From: Chlorops oryzae
Taxonomy: Eukaryota; Arthropoda; Insecta; Diptera; Chloropidae
Direction of reading: 5' to 3'
Assembly (NCBI GenBank): GCA_020466095.1
Contig: CM035806.1
Coordinates: 55,068,916-55,132,915, forward strand
DNA: 64,000 nucleotides
The position numbers and the translations under genes were made by a program. The first letter of the stretch is position 1. The number at the start of each line of letters is the position of its first letter. The notes below the pieces were generated by a model. That model was not told the DNA's origin. It made no database searches and saw only the letters and a list, made by a program, of their open reading frames with translations. Below, piece after piece: positions 36,003 to 47,850 of this stretch.

Positions 36003-36703
36003 GGGGACCTTCTGGTCTAGAGCACGAAAATTATGGGTATTTTCATGATTTTTTTTTTTTTTTTGTATTAAGCCAAATAAAAAACGGGATTTTAAGTTTG
36101 CAGGATTATTATCTTAACTATTGACACGCCGAAAAAAATTTGAAATTTTTGACTTTTTTTTTTTGTATTTGAAAAATGGCGCCGAAATGGACGAATTTAA
36201 AAAAATAACTTTGTGGCGTACACGATTTCTTAAGCTCGGGTGATTTGAAAAAAAAAAAAAATACATATTATCAGAATGAATACTGCTATAGCGTGAGCTT
36301 GAAAAAAAAAACTTTGAAAATTGAGAAAATGGTGCAATTTTTAATTTAACACGTCCAAAAACGCGCTTTTTTCCATTTTTTTTGATGAAACACTATGAAG
36401 TTCTTGAATAAAAATATGATTCTAGCTCACGCGATAGCCATTGATGTTGTGAATAGCATATAAAAATTTTGAGACGAATCGGTTCGATGGTTTTTTGGTT
36501 TTTATGTACGCCATTTGAGATAAACGCGTTCAAAGTTGCTTCGATCAAGCGCGCTGCCTGCTGTCTAAACCTACTAAACGGCTGTGGCAAAGAAAATATT
36601 GTAAATATCTTCACGAAACTTTGCCAGCATATTCTTAGAAGTCTATTCTTCCGAAATATATTTGTATATCTATTTTCAAAAAATCCTAGGCCAGAAGGTC
36701 CCC
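36003..36703. mobile_element. Candidate 701-bp MITE with GGGGACCTTCTGG ends
   Basis: Left end GGGGACCTTCTGGTCTAG at 36003-36020 and inverted right end CTAGGCCAGAAGGTCCCC at 36686-36703, 17 of 18 matching. The interior is non-coding and rich in A/T runs. Target duplications are unclear, so boundaries may be off by several bases and the superfamily is unassigned. Confidence 0.6.
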
Positions 36704-37770
36704 TTATCCTGCGAGATATGAAATTATTAGGTTAAAGTTTATACACATTTAAAGGAGATTTTTCATTAGGACTTTTTTTTTTCAACAAGATTTCAACCGT
36801 GGATTTTGGAATTGTCAATTGAATTCAAAGGTTAAAAAAAATTCTGTTTTTTTTTGCAATTTCTCTTTTTCTTTCAAGTATGAAAATAAATTTTTAAATG
36901 AATCCGACTAAAATTTTTGCAGAAACAACAACAACATAATTCAACATAATTATTACATCCTTGTTTATTTTATTTATTTGTTTTCCTTTCCACGTCTGAG
37001 AATTTGCGTTCATTCAGTTCATCGTGAGCGCAGTCCGCGGAGTGGAAATTTTTCCTCACTACTTACCTTTTTCTGTTGTGCTTTTAATCCTTTTTTCTTC
37101 CTTTTTTACTCTCTATGTTATCCCTTCTTTCTCCGGTCACCCTAAAGGTGCTCCTTATTTTTTCCGGAACTCTCATTTCGTTTCCTTTCCTTTTCATTTC
37201 TTTTCTTTTCTGAAGCGCTTGTGTGAATTTACGCCTAATTACTTTTCCTACCCGCTTTAGTTCCTAAATGTATGCACATCGTTTTAAGATTATTTAAAAA
37301 GAACGCAATTTTAATTGCCCCTCGTTTACGAATTTCACGCTGGCAGTCCTTTTCTTTAACGTCTACTGAATTTATGTGGGAAAAATAAAATACCAAGGAT
37401 CGGACCAATCATTTAATGTTGTAATTGAAAATTCTTTGCCCTATGATTTGGGTGCATATGCCTAGGGAAAATCGGACAAAAAACTGGAAAAATAAGACGT
37501 TGAAAAGAAAGAAAGAAAAAAAAACCTGAATCAAAATTCAATTTTTCGACACTTCGTGCCTTTCTCATTTTATCGATTTTTTCGATTCGAAGGAGCGATT
37601 TTTCGGGGTTTGATTGTGGAGTTAAATTATTATGGCAAAATCCGTTGTGACTTGTTTTATCTTTCAGGTTTGTTCCACCTTCGGTAGTTGACGTGTATAA
37701 TGTCGGCCTTCTACCTGTTGTCATAAAGCGTTGATCAATCGATGGAATTTCGAACATTTTCAAGTTGTCA
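36704..37770. other. AT-rich non-coding DNA, nothing recognised
   Basis: Overlapping short frames without motifs. Confidence 0.4.
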
Positions 37771-38402
37771 ACCCTGTGCTTCTGTCTGTACGTATGTATA
37801 CCGTTTTGTTATCGAAGGAGTTCGGCTATTTTAACGAAATTTGGTATTCTTGTTCGCTGGGAACATAAGTAAGAATAAGTTCGTGAATGGACCTGATCGG
37901 ATTATTTATAAGGGTACTTCTTGTACCTACGAAGGTCTGTCCTGTCATAAAAATTGCGAAAGCTGTCCTAAAATCAGAATTTTTCAAGATATTTGAATGA
38001 ATTTCGGACTTCGAGCTGATATTAAATCTTTCGATTGAATTTGCAAAAATGCAAAAAGTGGGCGTGGCAAAAGGGCGGTGTTTAAAAAGCTATTAAGCAG
38101 GCGCATGACGGTGCCCCTTATGTTCTTGAAAATAACCAGAATACTTTGCCTTATTGGCTGTGGTCTTGGGGCCTGTTTAACAAAATACATATATCTACAT
38201 AGGCATTCAAACATTAACAGTCTACTCTCTCTTAAGCGGACACCTGCTGGAACGAAAAATATCTCCGTTTAACAGAGGTGTCCGCTTAAGAGGAAACTAT
38301 TTGAGAAGCAGGAACACTAGAGCATTCCAAAAAAGTGTCCGCTTAAGAGGGGTGTCCGGTTATTGTATCATCAGGCTCGCCTGACTATAACACCCTTACT
38401 TG
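37771..38402 (+). mobile_element. Helentron/DINE-1-like element, family 1, 5'-truncated and diverged copy
   Basis: It begins within the GTCTGTC region (CTTCTGTCTGTACGTATG), continues with TATCGAAGGAGTTCGGCTAT and a TTCTTGTACCTACGAAGGTC block, and ends with the hairpin TCAGGCTCGCCTGA plus CTATAACACCCTTACTTGT. A MITE lies inside at 38218-38361, close to the 3' hairpin. Confidence 0.65.
38218..38361. mobile_element. pogo-like MITE, right-truncated copy
   Basis: It starts CAGTCTACTCTCTCTTAAGC and carries the same TGTCCGCTTAAGAGG units as 27380-27526. It lacks the final ~25 bp including the right terminus and joins the Helentron 3' region directly. The left flank reads TTAA rather than a clean TA. 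Confidence 0.75.
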
Positions 38403-39221
38403 TCGTTTATTGACGCGTTGTGAATTTATGTAAGGCCGGCATAACACGGGCCCATTCCTCTAGGAAAAAAGCATTTCACATGCCACGTAAAAGCGGTGTC
38501 AGCGTCAGGCACATTGATTGAATTTTCCTAACCTATCTTCATTGTTTATTTGATTTTTTTCGTCTGCTTTTGAAAATTCATTTCAGTTTTTAATTGACTC
38601 AAAAAATTTTTTTATTTTTTTCCGTCTATTGAAGGTCCCTTTTCATATTCTTTGCCACACTTGAGGTGTTGTTCTTTGACTTCTAACAATTTACTTGGTT
38701 CGTCGGCTCATCTATTTCCCTTCTGTCCAATTTCCAGTTTGTCTTTGCAAAAAAAAAAAGAAAAACAAAAAGAAAAAAAAGAGAAAAAAAAAATGAAATG
38801 AAATGAAAATAAACAAAACGAAAATGTGTTTTTTTTTACTGTCTGGTCGCATTTTCCCCCAAAAAAATGACGAAGGAGAACAAAAAAGAAAAGCGAGAGG
38901 ATTTCGTTTCATTCAAAACATACGAAAATCGTTCTCTGTGTCTCTCTCCGAATCCCTTCGAATAGGAATGAGAAGTTGGAACTTTCAAGTTGCAAGATGC
39001 AAGCCAACACCAAACCTATTTATGACTGCTCGAAGAATTGTTTGATTCATTTGTGGATGCTCAAATCATGGTTGCCGCTTAGGCGTTTTTTTTTTTTTTT
39101 TTTTTTGTACTCAAACGTGCTAGATCGTTGCTTTCCGGATGGGGAGCAAAGTGTTCCTTTGAATGCCTGCTCATCTCATTTTTTCGCTCCCATTTCGAAC
39201 CAGCGAAAAAAACGCAGAAAA
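38403..39221. other. Non-coding DNA, nothing recognised
   Basis: A/T homopolymers at 38750-38795 and 39085-39108; no supported features. Confidence 0.4.
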
Positions 39222-39547
39222 ACGACAACCAGGGCTGCCAGATAGCCCGATTATCGTCATTTGACGATTTTTTATGCCAAATATGCATTTACACGATTTG
39301 ACGATTTTTTACCCAAAATACCCAATAATTGACGGTTTTTAAATCAATCTGACCAGGTGTGCTAACAATAGTAAAAATAAAACAGATGGCAATCAAATTT
39401 GCACGATTCATACCATAAACAAGCTGCAACTTCGTGCCAAATTTTGGCGCGAGCCACCATGTGAATGCACCTTAATAAAGGATTTTATAACGTAGATTTT
39501 GATGTAAAACTCCAATCAAAATTAAATTTAAGCAGATACTGACATAT

Positions 39548-39739
39548 ATGACACTCTTATAATTATTCGAAACTAACTGTGTCAATTTCAATACAATCAC
39601 AGCCAACTTCGCAAACTTCTGTTTTTTGTCATTTCGTTTCCTTTCGAAAACACTTATAATCTTTATCAGCATTAATGGTAACATCCAGTGCGTAAAGTTA
39701 TCGTTGCAAATCCGTTTCGAAGAATTATAAGAGTGTCAT
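39548..39739. mobile_element. 192-bp MITE nested in the hAT-like element
   Basis: ATGACACTCTTATAATTATT at 39548 onward is inverted at 39714-39739, 25 of 26 positions matching. The interior is non-coding. Superfamily unassigned; AT flanks make the duplication ambiguous. Confidence 0.7.
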
Positions 39740-40540
39740 AGTATTTAATTAATTGCCTTCAAAATAAGCCTAAGCTGGTGTAAAGGGAAAGCCAGTCAAA
39801 AGTTATTCAAATTAGTAGTGCAATGTTTTTTCTCATTTCTCTACCGGAAACCTTAACGGTTTTACGCGAAGTTTAATTGTATTACGTACCAGAAATTTCA
39901 GCGTTGGAAAATTGTGGATGAAACTTTCTAGAACAGTTCCTAACGTAAAGAAAATTTTAAGTTAAAAATTTTTTTTCGACAAGCAGTTTCTGGGAAAATT
40001 GCCGTACTTCGATCAAGCCTAATAAAGTTGTTTTGAAATATTTTCTTCGTTAAACTTTTTTTAGTTCCAAAGGGTTCGCTCAGGAGTATTCTACGTAAGT
40101 ATGATAAAATTTAGCTTAAGGAAGCTTACGGTAAAACAAGGTGGGCACATGTTAGCTTAGCAGCGGTATTTATTTACTTCCAAGTTTATTTCAATATGAA
40201 GGATAAAAATGGAATCGTCAATTCTTGGTTTTTTGCCTTACGTGAGGCGCGCGCTGTAAATAAAATCTTTCTTCCGTCGAACAATTTAAACGATTTTCTG
40301 AGTGCAGGTAGACGTCCCACTTCTCACACCTAAATATCTTGGCATTTTGTGTAATTAATGCAACGGCGACAATTAAACGGTTTCCAAAATTTTGTACAAT
40401 CCGAATACTTTCGGAAGATTTTGTTACCCATTATAGGGTCTAAAATTAGCAAGAAGATTCGATTTGGTCCATGGGATCCTCCGTTGAAAGAAGCAGAGAC
40501 TTGGTCACCGAATTTTTGAAGTCAAGCTGTGACATAGGCT

Positions 40541-42087
40541 TTACTCTTTTTCGAAGCTGCTACGAAGCAATGGAGCGCTGTCCAAACATTGGACCAAGAG
40601 CGGCCACCACCACTTTTTGCCACGAATGCCGATACGGTAATTCGCAACTCCATTGTCGTGCAAGTATACGCCGCCCATGTGTCTATTGTAGTTGTTGAAT
40701 GCCGTGGGATGCTGAACACCAGCTTTTTCTTTTTTTCTTTGCTGTAGCGTTGCACTGTTACCATTGGATCGATTGCGTCATAATTGGTTGCACTAGTAAC
40801 TTGCGAATTATCCATCCAACGAATTACCAAAACTTCATTTCTCGCATCGTACGCATAGTCGGTTTCGTACTTTTTCAATGCTTTTTTTCCAGTTTTCAAA
40901 GGGGCGCTGGCAATACGATTGGATCGAACAGTGCCGGTTGCACAGAAGCCTCCCTCTTTCAGCAAGCACATCAAGTAATGGGAGGTAAAAAAAATTGTCA
41001 AAGTGGACGGTATGCTGCATTGGATGTTCACAATGTTTTAATAGTGCCACTATGATGGATGCACCGAGTCCCAAACTTTTATTTTAAATGCCAGATGCTC
41101 CGGAATATGGTATTAGCTGGAACATATAACCATTGTTTGAGCAAAGAGCCCATAATTTATACCCGAAACGAATCGGTTTTCCTCGTATAAACATTTTCGC
41201 TGAATGGCGGCCGAAGTAGGGAACCATCGTCTCGTCGATCGATAAATGTTCCACAAAAACCCCAAACTGCATGTAACGTTTATTGAGTATGTCAAACAAG
41301 GGCCGAACCTTCGCAAACTTATCAGAAATTTCCAAATTTTCATTGTCAGCGATATGAAAATGCGCTTTCAATTTTATGAACATGTTCCGCGACATTGTTT
41401 GGCGAATCATGGGAATGCCGAACGCTGGGTCTAAGCTCCAATACAATGTGGTTTGTGGGATATTGTGGTAGCCAGAAAAAAGTAAAATTCCCATGAAACG
41501 TTGAAATAAATATTTGTCGCACACTTTGCTGATATTTCGTTGGGTAGCATATCGATTTGTTTCGTCTACAAGCAAAGTAATTATTTCATCATCAAAGAAT
41601 AATTGAAACAATTAAAATGGGGTTTTGAAGCAGTATGGGTTGCTTTTCCTTTAATGGCTCGTGCACCGGGTGAATATCGTAGGTTGCTGGAGGATATTTT
41701 TGCTTGGGAAGCTCTTTTGATGTTGATGGTTGTGGTTCCTCCGGTTAAACTTCGCCTTCGGGACAACCATAGTTGTCAATAGCGGATGTGTAAATTACTT
41801 CAATTGTGCTTTTCAACAAACATAAGTAGTTAGCAACTCCAAACAAAAGAAGCACTACAAAAGACAATACCTGCCAGTTCGGCCAACGGGTTCTCATCGA
41901 AAAAAACATTCGTTGATATTTTATCATCCTCAATGGTTTCACAATCGGAATAACCGGTGGTATTATCAGGGGGCAAATAAATAACGGTTTGAATGGCGGA
42001 TGCTCTTTCATTCGTTCGTTCATCATCACTCCAGTTATCAAGGATGTCTTGCAATTCATTGTTTGAGAAGTATTTTCGACACGACAT
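40541..42087 (-). pseudogene. piggyBac-like transposase pseudogene
   Basis: Read on the minus strand from ATG at 42085-42087, an acidic N-terminus (SNNELQDILDNWSDDE) is followed, after frame changes, by a DDE_Tnp_1_7-type core in 41084-41611 (FMGILLFSGYHNIP; LSIDETMVPYFGR with the first catalytic Asp; GYKLWALCSNNGY). The second Asp is in TVHFDNFF near 41000-41015 in a shifted frame. ATGTVRSNRIASAPLK follows. HMGGVYLHDN and YRIGIRGKKWWWP lie just before the stop at 40541. Family members have GVD where this copy has GVY, so the third catalytic Asp is lost as well. At least three frame changes make it non-functional. Intact relatives excise precisely and insert at TTAA. Confidence 0.88.
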
Positions 42088-42615
42088 TTCATACGATTTC
42101 ACTCTTTTTTACAATATTAATCAAATATTATCACAAAATAAAAGGATAAATATGAATTGAAAAAATACCTTTAAATGTTGCAATACAAAGAAAACTTCGG
42201 CGCAATAAAGAAATACGTGCTGCTGAAATATCAAATGACAAATATGAGTGTACCAAACATGAGTACCAACGTGTGGCGAAACACACGCCAATATTTACCG
42301 CAACCTAGCGTCAAGTATATTAACCTCTGTGGTTGGTAAAATATGTTGTGTTCTCATTTGGACATTTGGCACCACACTCCAATATATAAATAATAGCTTT
42401 AATTTTTTTAAATATATTATATAATTTGTTTAAAAATAGTATATTTTTAGACACTTGTTAAAACCCCCTCTTTTGAAGAAAGGGGCTCGCGAAAATTTTC
42501 CAAACATATATTTTTTGTTTTACTAATAGACTAAACCTTCATATTAATCCCACACACTATTAATAATTAACATTTATCTATGTTTTATATTTACTCTATG
42601 TCGAGAAATGATAAA

Positions 42616-42652
42616 CGTGTGTTCAAACACACGGCGGTAAGAAATGGGTTAA
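42616..42652. other. Candidate piggyBac-like terminus and TTAA junction
   Basis: Minus-strand reading gives TTAA then CCCATTTCTTACCGCCGTGT, ending in an 18-bp palindrome at 42616-42633. A related palindrome (CGTGTGGCGAAACACACG) lies at 42270-42287. CCC next to TTAA is typical of piggyBac ends. The opposite terminus was not found, so the left boundary is unknown. Confidence 0.45.
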
Positions 42653-42992
42653 GGCTTGATTACTATTAAAATTTTATATACCTACACCAATGAATTCAAT
42701 ACTAATATATATTAAAAAGTTTATGTTCATATTATAAAAATGCTCAAAGCATAATTATGTTATTTTTTCTTCGTATCTTTTACAAATATTACAAACGCTG
42801 AAAGCATACTTCTGTTATTTATCTTTGTTTGAGTAGAAAAATGAATTCAATAAAGGCAAATTTCCTTTTTAAAACATTTTTTTTAACTGCGTTTCTTTGA
42901 CGATTTTTTAAAGTTCAATGCCGATTTTGACGATTTTTCTGTTAAAAAGTGACGGTTTTACCCAAAAATCATCTGGCAGCCCTGACGACAAC

Positions 42993-43212
42993 CATGATTT
43001 GAATTTTTTGTGTTTGATTCGAACATCGAACTGGGTTGTTTCATGTTATTTTGCCTTAACAAGAAAATCACATTAAACTAACAGCGATGTCTGTTAAAAT
43101 GCTATGTTGCAACATTTCAGGCTAATGTTACGTTTGTCTCGATATTTCTCTTTGTGTTCTTATTTCTGGTGTTTATGCCTTTTGTTTTTGTTCTTGTTCT
43201 TGTCGTTTTTTC
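42993..43212. other. Short non-coding spacer
   Basis: DNA between the hAT-like element and the next Helentron copy; nothing recognised. Confidence 0.4.
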
Positions 43213-44356
43213 TGTTTCGAGGGCGTACTGCGTTTGTGCGTACGTGTGAAACACGCAAGACCATTCGAAGTGATCATATATATGTATGCTATATATTATT
43301 TGTGCTAGAGTTGCAACGGATACCCGGCCACTATCCGGTATCCGGCCTATCCGACCGGATGCCATCTATATCCGGCCGCCGGATACCTCACATTAAACAT
43401 TTTCTTTATTGTATTTGTACTTCGAATGCAGATTTGAAAATGGAGCGATTGGAGGACACCGGATGCAGTTCCGCTAACATATTCACAGAATTCACAGAAA
43501 ATTTCCATTTTCGGGGGCTTTCCATTGCAGTTCGGTACAACCACTCGAATCAAGCACTAATAAAAAGTGTGTTGTGTTAAAAAATAACGTTCGAAATTTT
43601 TTCTACCAAACGGCAGCGCTCAGGATCATTGCTACGTTGTTCAATATGGCTTTATGGCCGGATATCCGGCTGGCTGTACATGACATTCGGCCGGATACAC
43701 TATTCGTTGCAACACTAATATGTACCCATGTACATACATATGTACCTATATAAAAATGATCAGCGTCACCAGGAGATTCGATGTCGCCATATCCGTCCGC
43801 CTGACAGTCTGTCTCTCTGTCCGTATAATTCTACGAGAAACTGTCCCACCCGTGACACCCGTGACAGCCATTCTGAGCACAAATTGTGTAATTTCAGTGC
43901 TAAACGATTGTTAAACGTTTCCAAAATTTTAGATCCTTGAGAATCACGTCTTTTTTCTCCCCCCCCCCACTTATTGTGAGATAAAATTGCCCAGAAGCTG
44001 TTTCGAAGAGATTTGGTATATGTGTTGGGCGGATATGATGGGACCATTTTTAGGCACCACCTCCAGTACTGGGGTCTGTTATGAAAATCGCGAAAACTGC
44101 TCTAATACCCGAATATGTTGAGACATTTCGAGGAGCTTGGTCTAAGTCTTAAAGCTATTGATTATGTCAGGAAGATTTGGAAAAGTAGGCGTGGCAATAC
44201 CTCTGACATCTACAATTTACTTGGGAATAGATAGATAGAAGAACTCGACATACATACTTATGAGATATATGTATACATACATATGTAGGTAGCTGCGAAT
44301 TTCTACGCTCCGGGTTTTGAATTGTAAGGTTCGCCTGGCTATAAGACCCTTAGTTA
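43213..44356 (+). mobile_element. Diverged Helentron/DINE-1-like element, family 1, split by a hAT-type MITE
   Basis: The left part (TTTCGAGGGCGTACTGCGTT) and right part (AAAAATGATCAGCGTCACCA, GTCCGCCTGACAGTCTGTC, CCACCTCCAGTACTGGGGTC, GGCGTGGCAATACC) are colinear with copy 1 on either side of the 412-bp insertion. The 3' end (GTTCGCCTGGCTATAAGACC) is a mutated form of the terminal hairpin and tail. More diverged than other copies, so older. Confidence 0.6.
43306..43717. mobile_element. hAT-type MITE, 412 bp, with CCGGATA subterminal repeats
   Basis: Ends TAGAGTTGCAACGGATA (left) and TAGTGTTGCAACGAATA (right, inverted). The flanking 8-mers ATTTGTGC (43298-43305) and ATATGTAC (43718-43725) match at 6 of 8. 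CCGGATA/TATCCGG occurs repeatedly near both ends, as in hAT subterminal binding arrays. No transposase ORF. Confidence 0.8.
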
Positions 44357-45034
44357 TTTCCTATTGTTTTTGTTGTTTGTGTGGTTTGATGTGATGTTAA
44401 TTCTTATTTATTTTGAATCCCTTTGACTTTTATGGCTTTTCTTCGTTCGTTCGTTATGAAATCTGCTCGGTTGGATTTTCTCACTCTCTCTCTCCTTCTC
44501 CCTCTCTCCCTCTTTCTCTTTTTCTTCCTTTGTGTGTGTTTTCATATTTACTTTAAACGATTCATTTGTAAACAAATCGTGTGCGAATCGTGTGCCGGAA
44601 GTAGATTGCCTATGCAATGAGAGAATCGTTGAATGTGTTCGTATTTCTCCATTAGGGACTTTAAAGACCTCGACACATTCGTAGGACTCGTAAGTCTGAT
44701 AAACTGTTGTGTCGACTGATAAGGGTCCTGATTGCTTCCAAAGTAAAGGAAAATTGAAAATTTTGTTTTCTACCTTTGAATAAGCCGTTCTATTGGATTT
44801 TTTTCCGAAGGATCTTTCAATTCACGTTTATCAAAAACAAATTCAATTACGAATTGGCTTGGGACCTTTTTCCATTTTCTTCCATTTTTCCTTCCTTAAA
44901 AAAAAAAAAGCAAAAAAAAAAAAAATACCTAAATTGAAAAACATTGGCGGTTGCCGTAGAGCTTACTTTTCGACGTGCTGTGGCACATTCGGAAGATGTG
45001 GAGATCAGGAATGAAAATTTTGAGTTCCCAAATG
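44357..45034. other. Non-coding DNA, nothing recognised
   Basis: A CT-rich tract at 44480-44530 and A-runs at 44899-44925. Confidence 0.4.
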
Positions 45035-45175
45035 CAGTGAAATCTCTCATGCGTGCACAATTTTGAAGGCGGCGTTGATATATAATTCGAACAAATTTTT
45101 GCTCAATGCTATTCCCCAAATGGAGGGCGGAAACCCTCTGAGACGATAATTGTTCACATATGAGAGGTTTTACTG
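45035..45175. mobile_element. pogo-like MITE, 141 bp
   Basis: Left CAGTGAAATCTCTCATGCGT and inverted right CAGTAAAACCTCTCATATGT. TA follows the right end (45176-45177); the left flank is TG, probably a mutated TA. The interior is non-coding. Confidence 0.75.
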
Positions 45176-47850
45176 TACATTTCCTCCCACAAGGCGGCAT
45201 GGGTATCTATAGTAAAATAATTCGATCAATAATACATATACTTATTTGTATTTTGAGAAGTCCTAAATAGATTCTTCTTTTTCTTGGGTCCATTTTGTTA
45301 TGCAGATAATACAAAATGTCCTCTCAACTAATGGTCTTACCAGATTCTCGATAGGATTTGACGGAAATGATGTACATTTTTCATTAATTTCGCGCCCACA
45401 CAGGGACATTGTTGAAGAGTTTCTAACAATGATGTTTTATTTGGTTTCTTCCTTAAATTCATTGTCCTTTTTAAAGATTTCGTTGCACCTAAAGCTTATC
45501 GAAACACAATTCGTGTTCTTCCTTCAAGCGTCTCACAACCTTTCTGGGCGGCCCCGATTGCCTTCCTGAGTCGGCAAGACCCTTTGGTTTTGCGTATTAT
45601 TAAAATGTCAATGCATACTTTTAATAATATTCTAAATAAGTAGTTAATTATTTTTACAAAAATTATGAACCCCAGAATGATTGCGAAAAAGACGATCTCT
45701 CTAAGATGTGTTTCCTTTGAGGGAGTTTGCGAGCAACTCAAAGTCCCACAAAGCCATTCATCTTCAGTATTAAAACTTTTAATGGAAATTCCTCTTCTTC
45801 GTATCCTGTAGGTATTGCTTGCTTCTACGTTTCCATCATTCTCACAGTAAGAGAAAGATTCCAATTCGCGGCAGAATAAGTTAAGAATTCACAAGAATAT
45901 AAAAAAAAAAAATTTAAAAAAACGTTTTCTGTACGTAGAAAACTTTTCCCAAACAAATTCCTTGCCTTTGACAATTTCTTGAATTCCATTCTTAATTTTC
46001 TTACTTCGATTTTTAGTTCGACATTTGAACATCTCTTGTTTTCCATATGAATTTTTTCTCATTTCCTCGCAATCATATTCCAAAAAGGACTTCATTTCAA
46101 CGCGTGAATAAGTTTTCTTTGCTCTTTTTGCCTCTGAAATCACCTCGTTCGAAATGTCGCCCCCAAAAGTAGACATGTTTTTATAACTCTCGGCAAAAAA
46201 TACATATAATATATACATATATATAAAAGCAGACATGTTTTTTTGCGTCTTCAACTTCAATTTTTCATCATTCCGTGGAATTCGTGAAACACTACGAGAA
46301 CAATTAATCATCGCTTCAGGATGCTTTTTTGTTCAATTCAAAAATATCACGTTCGCATTTTGGCAGGGCGTAAGTTCTCTTGTCTTTGTGACATCAAATT
46401 TATGTTTTTTTCTCCTATCTTTGGCTTTTGTGCTGTTTGCAATTGTCTTTCAATTTGAGTCCACTTCTGGTTGTCTCTCTTTTGGTAGCTCGCTGTCACG
46501 ACATTTCGTGTCGAAGTTTGATTGATGAAATGTTGGTGAATTGCTGCCATTCGATTATGAGGATTCGTGGGGAGTTCATTCTTAAAGACCTTCTTTGAAT
46601 GAAAAGAACGGGAAATTTGTATCCATTTTATCGAATTATGTTTTTTCTTTATTTATTTTAACCACTATTCATCAGATCTATCGCATTGTCAAAGGAACTT
46701 TGGTTTTCATATATCTTTTGACAGATCGTAGCTTCCTTCATTAATCCCCTCAGAATTTTTTTTTTTTTTTTTAACACTTCTCCCCCTTGGATAGCAGTAC
46801 GAGGGCGTACGATAGGTGAAGAATTCTGGGATGTCTCTTTTTCAAAAGAGATCTGCATTGAGTACATAATCACCTGGATGTAAAAGAAAGATGCACTCAA
46901 TCCAGCCCTATTCTAAACGAATATTCCGAGGGGAATTTTTTTCTCAAGAATTTTTTGTTTCTCCGCGGAAAAAGGAAGTGTTCTAAGCATTAACAAATAA
47001 AAGAATGTGAAAGACTGCTGCTTAAAAATGTTCGAAATTCTTGGTCCCCTTATATTCCCTTTCCAATGTGCTTTGAATGGGCGAATTTATTTTCAAATGC
47101 ACACGGAAAAATTCCCCGGGAATATCTAGAATCGGGCTGAATCTCAAGATTTCTCGATACGGGCCACAATAATAATTGCTGCAACAGTTGCAATTCCACA
47201 ACCACACCAAGGACTAAATCGGCGCGAAAATATTCGCTTGAAGGCAATCAAACTTGTTAATTGTGGTAAAAAGAGGCAGCGAAAGGAAATTCCCTTCATT
47301 TGCTATTAAAAGCGTTTGCTAAAGCTTTTGGATAGCAATCGCTAGCTGGTTATCGCCAAGTTCGTTTGCGTTTATTCCCTTTGTGGATATTGATATTTCT
47401 TTGTATTTCATCTACGCTTTTTCTTCCATCATCCATGGATTGCTGGTGACCCTAATACACACTCATTAAATTTGATGATTATGGAGTAAGTTCTTCGAGA
47501 TCCTTTAATGGCTTGTTGACATTTCAGATTTAAGCTTTCCTTTATTTAAAAAAAAAAAAAAAAAAAAATTAAGAAAACAAAAAAGCTCTCAAGAGTATTT
47601 TCGATCAACCCATTCTCCTGAAGAGGGCAAGAGGACAATAATAATAAAGTGTTTCCTTGGGAACTTTTTCAAACACCTCTGAAGCTAACTTGAGCTAGAA
47701 ATAATTGTCGGAAATAATCGAAAAGAAAATATTCCTGTTTTTTACAATCATTGACTGAGCTCAAAGTTCGATACATTCGAAAAAGACAAAGTAATTTCTT
47801 CTTTTTTTTTCCACCAAAAAATGGCGCCATTAGTCAACAGTTTTCACTAA
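45176..47850. other. Non-coding DNA with unsupported overlapping frames
   Basis: Minus frames 45496-45864 (hydrophobic stretch IVFFAIILGFIIFVKII) and 45889-46311 are open but overlap other frames. The first has no in-frame ATG, with a stop a few codons upstream. I do not call genes here. Confidence 0.35.

Larger units (their letters stand above)
39230..42984. mobile_element. hAT-like element with perfect 8-bp target duplication, carrying nested insertions
   Basis: Both ends begin CAGGGCTGCCAGAT (inverted on the right), and ACGACAAC flanks both sides (39222-39229 and 42985-42992). An 8-bp duplication with CAGGG-type ends is diagnostic of the hAT superfamily. Subterminal TTTGACGATTTTTTA motifs repeat near both ends (39270-39345 and 42896-42965). 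No hAT transposase was recognised. A piggyBac-like element and a 192-bp inverted-repeat element sit inside, accounting for much of the 3755 bp. Confidence 0.88.

Noticed and set aside
40195..40332. 45-codon plus frame ending AGRRPTSHT, reminiscent of a helix-turn-helix linker
   Set aside because: Too short, no continuation in any frame and no supporting motif.
45496..46311. Adjacent minus-strand frames, one with a strong hydrophobic segment
   Set aside because: The first has no in-frame ATG and an upstream stop; the others overlap each other in different frames. No family match.
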